A stretch of 64,000 bases of DNA from Coccinella septempunctata (taxonomy: Eukaryota > Arthropoda > Insecta > Coleoptera > Coccinellidae). The translations under genes were made by a program, and so were the position numbers. This document shows positions 58,407 through 64,000 of the stretch, in pieces. The notes beneath the pieces were generated by a model. It searched no databases and had not been told where the DNA came from. It saw only the letters and a program-made list of their open reading frames with translations. Position 1 is the first letter of the stretch, and the number at the start of each line of letters is the position of its first letter. The stretch spans positions 11,884,501-11,948,500 of the forward strand of contig NC_058196.1 of NCBI RefSeq assembly GCF_907165205.1. Direction: 5' to 3'.

Positions 58407-60863
58407 CTATAAATGCACATATTTTGTCAAGACAGAATTGTAAAGTTTGCTTAAATGTTCAGTATCAGATCTAAAATTAACAGTGTTGTTAATGTTAATA
58501 TGTATCATTTCTAAAATGTTCCTTTTTCTAAAATGTTGTTCATTGTCTAATATTTTTACATTCGAAAAATCGAACCTGTGATCGTCTTTGAAAAAATGTG
58601 AACACAAGGCTGTCCTTTCTCTATTTTTCACATCTCTGACATCGTATGCATGTTGTTTAATCCTATTTTGTAAATACTGTCTCGTCTGTCCTATATACAT
58701 TTTATCACAATCCAAACATGGAATCCCATATATCACTCCTGATCTATGATCTTTATTTATTGGATCTTTTATTTTGCTGTATAACGACCCAACTGTTTTC
58801 ATGTTGTAAAACACTAGCTCACTATTTTCCGTTTTAAGGGTTCTTTTGATTTTTTGGGACAGTTCTGGGACATACGGAAATTTGAAGTAAGCTTTACTCA
58901 TTGTGGTTGTATTGACAGTTTTCTCATTGTTTCGTTTACGTAGAAGTTCTGAAACAATTCTATCAACGAAAGGTTTGGGGTATTTGTTATCTCGTAATAT
59001 GTGTTTCACTTTTTTTATGTTTAGGTCATGATACACGGGGCTGCTCAAGTTGATTGCTCTGTGAAGTAAGTTGTTAATAGCACTGATCTTATAGCTGGTA
59101 GCATGGTTTGATAAATAGTTCAGTATGATACCTGAGCTGGTGGGTTTAGTATACCAATTCGTTATGATTTTTTGTTCTTCCGTACGGTGTAAGCAGACGT
59201 CCAAAAAGGGTAAAGAACCTCCAGTTTCAACTTCAAACGTGAACTGTATCTTGTCATGGTAGCTATTGAAAATTTTTACCGTTTCATCAATCATGTCAAA
59301 TGGTAAAGCCATGACAGAGTCATCAACATAGAACTTGACAAAAGGCACAGGAAAGGGTAGTTGGGACACAACTGTTATCACCAAGTCATTCATTACAAAT
59401 TTTCCAAAAATGGGACTCGCAATGCCACCCATAGTTGTTCCCTCAATTTGTAGGTACGTTTCTCCATTGAACATAAAATAACTGGATTCAAACAGAAAGT
59501 CAACCAACATCAGGAAAGTTTTTCTATCCAGGCATGTATAGGCTGATATTGTCTGCCAATTCTTTTTAATGATCTGTACAGTGAGGGCATGTGTGATATT
59601 AGTGAACAAAGAAGTGACGTCCAATGAAACCAAGACGTATCCGTCAGGTAAGACAACATTTTTCGAAAATTCAACAAACTCAAAAGAGCTATTCACTTGG
59701 TGTTGAAATGTAGTTGCTACATCACTTAACGTGTTGTGTATGAATGTTGCAATATTTGATGAGGGAGAATTAATTCCACTGACTATCGGCCTCATGTGTA
59801 GACCTTCCTTGTGTGTTTTCCGCAGACAGTATAGTCGGGGAGGAACCGAGTTGTGTTTTTTTAACTTTTTCTTTTCAAACTCAGAAATGAATGAGTTTTC
59901 AAATAAAGAGTCTACAAGAGCATTTGCTCTTTTTTGAAACGAAGATGTGGGATCTTTTTTGAGTAATTTATATGTGTTCACATCACTCAGCATTCCCTTA
60001 ACATGGTTAACGTAGTCCTCACGATACATGATCACTATTGATCCACCCTTGTCCGATTTGTTCACTATGATGTCATTGTTATCCTTAAGGAACCGTTTCG
60101 TTATATTAAAATTCCTCACCATCTTATCATGGACATCTACCCTTCCATTGACTCTGTGTAAGTAGTTAGTAAGAAGGTTAACAAAATCTGCTCTTAAAGT
60201 ATCTCTAAAAGTTTCATTCACTTCGCGAGAGGATATGTAATATTCAACATCTGCTATAATTCTGGGGACAGGTATTTCTTTCTTCAAAAAAGGAACATTG
60301 AACTTTGGGCCGAACTGTAAAAGTTCTTCCACCTTTGGGGGTAAGGAGACATTGGTGTAATTATATATGCGTTTTGAGCTACTATCTGCAGTTGAAACCA
60401 CAGGTGTATGTTCCCTGGTCAGCGACTGTAGCTTGGAAATATTAGCCTGTTTGATCCTGTTGAATAAAGCATTGAAACAGCTACTTATTATATGATTCAG
60501 TTTTACGAAGTGGCTCACTGTTAACTGTCGTTCCAAAATTTCAATCACCTTCTTCCCCTCATGTTCATAATTCTTTATTTTCCATATAGTTGTCTCAATC
60601 TCCAAATTCAATATGTTCCTCCTAAACTTTCTCATCATAATATCAACTTTCTTCCTGATCGGACCACCTTCGAATTGTAAGGTATATATAGACTTGAGAC
60701 TATTAATGATGTGTCTAGGGTAGATGTTTAGCATCCTACACTGGAGCAGGAAAACTCTTCTGTTATAAAGGGATGCCAACTTTTTGTTGATCTTCTTGAA
60801 GTGCTTCGCGTGTTGGTACAAAGCTGTGCCGTACGTTTGGTGTAGTGTATCATAAAAACCCAT
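58407..60863 (-). CDS. Penelope-like reverse transcriptase with GIY-YIG endonuclease
   Basis: Uninterrupted frame of 818 codons. The reverse transcriptase has DKGGSIVI at 271, LRKTHK at 347, SLDVTSLFTNI at 413 with D415 catalytic, GTTMGGIASP at 475, YVDD at 512-515 and LPFLDVCLHR at 551. The C-terminal GIY-YIG domain has GVIYGIPCLDC at 709, YIGQTRQYLQNRIKQH at 723-738 and Glu785 in RNILEMIHI as the likely metal-binding acid. Cysteines and histidines around 716-719 and 754-762 resemble the zinc-binding linker typical of the Penelope branch. The enzyme would nick DNA with the GIY-YIG domain and copy element RNA there. The first Met lies only about 5 bases from the tail junction at 60868/60869, so a few N-terminal residues or the 5' leader may be missing. 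Confidence 0.92.
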   Translation of the reverse strand: MGFYDTLHQTYGTALYQHAKHFKKINKKLASLYNRRVFLLQCRMLNIYPRHIINSLKSIYTLQFEGGPIRKKVDIMMRKFRRNILNLEIETTIWKIKNYEHEGKKVIEILERQLTVSHFVKLNHIISSCFNALFNRIKQANISKLQSLTREHTPVVSTADSSSKRIYNYTNVSLPPKVEELLQFGPKFNVPFLKKEIPVPRIIADVEYYISSREVNETFRDTLRADFVNLLTNYLHRVNGRVDVHDKMVRNFNITKRFLKDNNDIIVNKSDKGGSIVIMYREDYVNHVKGMLSDVNTYKLLKKDPTSSFQKRANALVDSLFENSFISEFEKKKLKKHNSVPPRLYCLRKTHKEGLHMRPIVSGINSPSSNIATFIHNTLSDVATTFQHQVNSSFEFVEFSKNVVLPDGYVLVSLDVTSLFTNITHALTVQIIKKNWQTISAYTCLDRKTFLMLVDFLFESSYFMFNGETYLQIEGTTMGGIASPIFGKFVMNDLVITVVSQLPFPVPFVKFYVDDSVMALPFDMIDETVKIFNSYHDKIQFTFEVETGGSLPFLDVCLHRTEEQKIITNWYTKPTSSGIILNYLSNHATSYKISAINNLLHRAINLSSPVYHDLNIKKVKHILRDNKYPKPFVDRIVSELLRKRNNEKTVNTTTMSKAYFKFPYVPELSQKIKRTLKTENSELVFYNMKTVGSLYSKIKDPINKDHRSGVIYGIPCLDCDKMYIGQTRQYLQNRIKQHAYDVRDVKNRERTALCSHFFKDDHRFDFSNVKILDNEQHFRKRNILEMIHININNTVNFRSDTEHLSKLYNSVLTKYVHL

Positions 60864-60868
60864 TAGTA

Positions 60869-62083
60869 TACGAATTGGTATACTAAACCCACCAGCTCAG
60901 GTATCATACTGAACTATTTATCAAACCATGCTACCAGCTATAAGATCAGTGCTATTAACAACTTACTTCACAGAGCAATCAACTTGAGCAGCCCCGTGTA
61001 TCATGACCTAAACATAAAAAAAAGTGAAACACATATTACGAGATAACAAATACCCCAAACCTTTCGTTGATAGAATTGTTTCAGAACTTCTACGTAAACG
61101 AAACAATGAGAAAACTGTCAATACAACCACAATGAGTAAAGCTTACTTCAAATTTCCGTATGTCCCAGAACTGTCCCAAAAAATCAAAAGAACCCTTAAA
61201 ACGGAAAATAGTGAGCTAGTGTTTTACAACATGAAAACAGTTGGGTCGTTATACAGCAAAATAAAAGATCCAATAAATAAAGATCATAGATCAGGAGTGA
61301 TATATGGGATTCCATGTTTGGATTGTGATAAAATGTATATAGGACAGACGAGACAGTATTTACAAAATAGGATTAAACAACATGCATACGATGTCAGAGA
61401 TGTGAAAAATAGAGAAAGGACAGCCTTGTGTTCACATTTTTTCAAAGACGATCACAGGTTCGATTTTTCGAATGTAAAAATATTAGACAATGAACAACAT
61501 TTTAGAAAAAGGAACATTTTAGAAATGATACATATTAACATTAACAACACTGTTAATTTTAGATCTGATACTGAACATTTAAGCAAACTTTACAATTCTG
61601 TCTTGACAAAATATGTGCATTTATAGTGCTGTGCGAGCTTGGTGGAAACTAATTAATGTACGGTATTTCATTGAAAGAAAATGAAGATAATTCTGTGTTT
61701 GACAACCTTGATATTGTTTTACTGTATTGGTTTGTTCTGTTGTGTTTTCAGGTTATGTTTTCCTATGATTTATTTTGGATGTAAATATTCTGGAATTTTC
61801 CAAATGAATTTTAGCCAAACTTTTAGTATTTTAAGCTGTTTTTTTGTGATTTGACGTGGAAAATACAGTTGATGCCGTCGGTTTTTAAAGTTTTTACATC
61901 TGAATGTCTTATTTATAGTATAGAGGTATTTATTTATACTTTACTGTTAGTGTTTTGTATGACATTTTTATAATGTTTTTAGGCCTGATGAAGCAAACGA
62001 CAGTTTGCGAAACGTTGCTGAATATACTTTAAGATCTTTCGAGAGTTTGTCCTTATCCCGCAAAATACAGTTATCAATTTATT
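60869..62083 (+). pseudogene. Inverted tail: 3' third of the Penelope-like element
   Basis: Plus-strand copy of the region coding for residues from about 570 onward, with the 3' untranslated part. The readable frame 61024-61626 is identical to the C-terminal 199 residues of the main copy, including the GIY-YIG domain. Upstream of it an A7 run has become A8 (61015-61022), which breaks the frame. As part of the insertion's normal structure it is not a separate gene. Confidence 0.9.
61983..62020 (+). ncRNA. Hammerhead ribozyme core of the Penelope-like element, right end
   Basis: CTGATGA at 61985-61991, stem II GCAAAC (61993-61998), loop GACA, GTTTGC (62003-62008), GAAA at 62009-62012, then CGTTGCTG. 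It is the same core as at the left end, with one base different in the loop (GACA against GAGA). Confidence 0.75.
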
Positions 62084-62280
62084 ACTTATGTGATAACGAT
62101 AATTTCAAATATGTTTTACCTGTTTTACCTATTGATGATGTTAGTTCCTCTTCAGATATTTCAGAGTCAGATAAGGATTGTGATATTAGAGTAGATGAGG
62201 AATTAGATAATCCAATGAGCACTGTATTAGAAAGACCTGAACGAAATGTTAAACCTCCAAATAGACTTGCTTATATTTGA
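62084..62280 (+). pseudogene. Ty3/gypsy-like integrase C-terminus, part 2
   Basis: After the right copy of the 14 bp duplication (62084-62097) the frame continues in phase with 57948. It ends with an acidic stretch and RPERNVKPPNRLAYI before the stop at 62278. Endings of the type RPxRxxKPPxRL are common at the close of gypsy pol. Only the Penelope-like insertion separates the two parts. Confidence 0.8.
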
Positions 62281-62340
62281 GTTGATTGTAGAGTTATATG
62301 TGTATATGTAGTATAGATATTTCAAGTTAGGGGATAGCTT

Positions 62341-62519
62341 AAGGGGGAAGGTATTGTAGTGTATTAAGGTTGAATAGTACTTGTTCTTTAGATTGATTAT
62401 TGTAGATAAGTGGGGATGTCAACGTGACAAAGAATGTATATATGAAGTGGGGAGTCAGTAATAGATGCTTAGTACGAACGTGTGTATTATTGTATTCCTG
62501 AGACCTAGTGAAAAACGTA
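62341..62519 (+). mobile_element. Polypurine tract and start of the gypsy-like 3' LTR
   Basis: AAGGGGGAAGG (62341-62351) is a typical polypurine tract. TGTAGTGTATTAAGG from 62355 would be the LTR start with its TG. The LTR is cut near 62519 by Jockey-like sequence. No env-like frame lies between pol and the tract. Confidence 0.6.
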
Positions 62520-64000
62520 ACAAATTGCAAATCTCCAGAATGGAACAGCAGGATGGAAAACAGTAATGGCAGAAAACTGAAAGATCTCGCTGAAAAACAT
62601 GAAGCTATCATTATTGGATCTGAAGAACCAACGCACCTAGCATTCGGAAATGGATTACCAGATATAATTGATAACGCAATTATGAAAATTAGCACTAGAG
62701 AATTCTCGATAGAGACCTTGTGGGACGGAACCTCTAACCACAACCCCATCGAATTAACAATAGGAGAAGGGCCAAGAAGAGAACTAATTCAAATAAGAGA
62801 ATACACCGGTTGGACTAAATAAAGCCATCTGATACAATCGGAGGTAACAGAAATACCAACAATCAACACACCGGAAGACCTAGAAAGAGCAGTTGATAAA
62901 CTAGAAAAGAATTTACTAGATGCCTACAAAAAGAGCACAAAGAAAATAACGAGACCAGCTCCGATACATCCACACGGTGCTACACCCAGAGAAATCAAAG
63001 ATCTCATCAGGGAAAATCGGAGACTAAGAAAAACATACAGGCTCAACAAAACAGATATAAATAAGAGAAATCTAAATCGACACAGCCACAGCCAAGTTCT
63101 AAAAAATGCCCTGAAGGACATGTGAACTAATAGATGGAACAAAAGAGTTCAAGAACTGAATACTATCGATCATTCTGCATGGAAAATGCAGAAATGTCTG
63201 AGAAGAGAAAAAACTAAGATACCACCTCTCCACGGAGAAAGAGGAATGGCATATACGAATATCGATAAAGCAGAAGCACTGGCGAACTCGATCGTAAGAG
63301 AATCGAGATTAAATTACAGACCTGATGACGACAATGATGATCTGAAGAACTAGTTGAGAACAACGCAGAAGAAATGGACGAACCACCAGTAGACGACAAT
63401 ATAGAAAAACCAATATCTCCATTCGAAATAAAGGAGATAATCAGAAGCTTGAAGAATAGAAAAGCTCCTGGAAGTGATAAAAGAACGATGTTATGTTGAA
63501 GAAATTACCTAGAAAAGGTAAAGCTGCTCTCACAAATACTGCAAACGGTATAATGAGGACTGAACACTATCCGAAAAAGTGGAAAACTGCAGAAATCATA
63601 GTGTTCAACAAACCAGGCAAAGAAAAAAATTCCCTCAAAACTACAGGCCGATAAGTTTTTTGTCCGCCCTAGGAAAAGTAGTAGAGAGAGTAATCGCTAG
63701 GAGGCTTACAGAAGAAACTGAAAATCTGAATCTCATTCCAGCAGAGCAATTCGGATTCAGAAGAGATCACTCAAAAGAACAACAATTACTGAGACTCAGA
63801 GAATACATAACAGAAGAATTCCAAAATAAACAAGCAACTGGTCTTGTACAACTAGATGTCGTCAGAGTATTCGACAGAGTATGGCATGAAGGATTGATTC
63901 ACAAAATGAGATATGCTGGATATTCAATCAAACTGTGCAAGTTGATTAGGAATTATTTGAGGAATAGAAGATTCTACGTGAAAGTGGAAGGAGAAAAGTC
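62520..64000 (+). pseudogene. Jockey-like non-LTR retrotransposon, decayed, runs off the window
   Basis: Starts inside the apurinic-type endonuclease domain (CKSPEWNSRMENSNGRKLKDLA), so it is 5' truncated. The endonuclease ends with SNHNPIELTI, close to the usual SDHxPI motif. After a stop at 62819 come further blocks in shifting frames: PREIKDLIRENRRLRKTYR near 62985, then NYRPISFLSALGKVVERVIARRL near 63640, EQFGFRRDHSKEQQLLRL near 63745 and LVQLDVVRVFDRVWHEGL near 63845. The last is RT block A with the catalytic Asp kept. Stops lie at about 63123, 63351 and several between 63380 and 63530. The reverse transcriptase continues past 64000. Confidence 0.85.

Larger units (their letters stand above)
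57949..62083 (-). mobile_element. Penelope-like element with inverted 5' tail
   Basis: 4,135 bp insertion into the gypsy-like integrase gene. The exact 14 bp duplication ACTTATGTGATAAC lies at 57935-57948 and 62084-62097. The main copy is on the minus strand (60868 down to 57949). From 60869 a plus-strand copy of the last ~1.2 kb follows (60869-62083), so both outer ends carry the same 3' sequence facing outward. Inverted tails of this sort are characteristic of Penelope-like elements. The two arms are almost identical, so the insertion is recent. Each outer end has a hammerhead core. Confidence 0.93.

Overview
The window looks like a gene-poor, AT-rich stretch of an arthropod genome, most likely an insect. 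I base that on the element families present: R4/Dong-type non-LTR elements, a Penelope-like element, mariner-like relics, a Ty3/gypsy-like LTR element and a Jockey-like element. The species cannot be told from the sequence. I see no ordinary host gene. Almost everything is a mobile element, a long repeat or a TA microsatellite, and there is one 500-base run of N.

From 1 to 40,243 the window is built from partial and complete copies of one roughly 7-8 kb, essentially non-coding repeat (called the unit here). Copies lie in alternating orientation and are mostly bounded by (TA)n tracts: unit 0 (+, 1-3549), unit 1 (+, 3648-11534), unit 2 (-, 12089-18830), unit 3 (+, 18829-26796), unit 4 (-, 30158-36867), unit 5 (-, 37314-39998) and a 245 bp end fragment (+, 39999-40243). 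A broken seventh copy (-) lies at 40833-48490. Inside the units are nested fold-back and terminal-inverted-repeat elements whose ends share AGGGTGT, and a short palindromic MITE. Unit 3 alone carries a 1,019 bp insertion made of two 491 bp-spaced repeats, each with a well-formed hammerhead ribozyme. It is bounded by a 13 bp target duplication and matches a retrozyme-like or non-autonomous Penelope-like element.

Between units 3 and 4 lies an R4/Dong-like retrotransposon (copy A), 5' truncated but with intact reverse transcriptase and restriction-like endonuclease, placed in a (TA)n tract. Two fragments identical or nearly identical to its 5' part sit at unit junctions, which shows that the unit array was rearranged after copy A arrived.

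From 40,331 to 50,907 a 10.6 kb block is bounded by 27 bp inverted repeats, with (TA)n outside on both sides. It holds arrays of a short subterminal motif, two mariner-like transposase relics, SINE-like repeats, a tRNA-3'-half palindrome and the broken seventh unit.

From 50,908 on come an apparently full-length R4/Dong-like element in (TA)n (copy B, 1166 codons), a decayed relative directly behind it (copy C), a gypsy-like LTR fragment and integrase C-terminus, and a recent Penelope-like insertion (818-codon RT plus GIY-YIG protein) splitting that gypsy gene with a 14 bp target duplication. The Penelope-like copy carries an inverted 5' tail and a hammerhead core at each end. The window ends in a decayed Jockey-like element that runs off the edge.

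The common thread is repeated use of (TA)n tracts as landing sites and breakpoints, and two independent retroelement types that carry hammerhead ribozymes.
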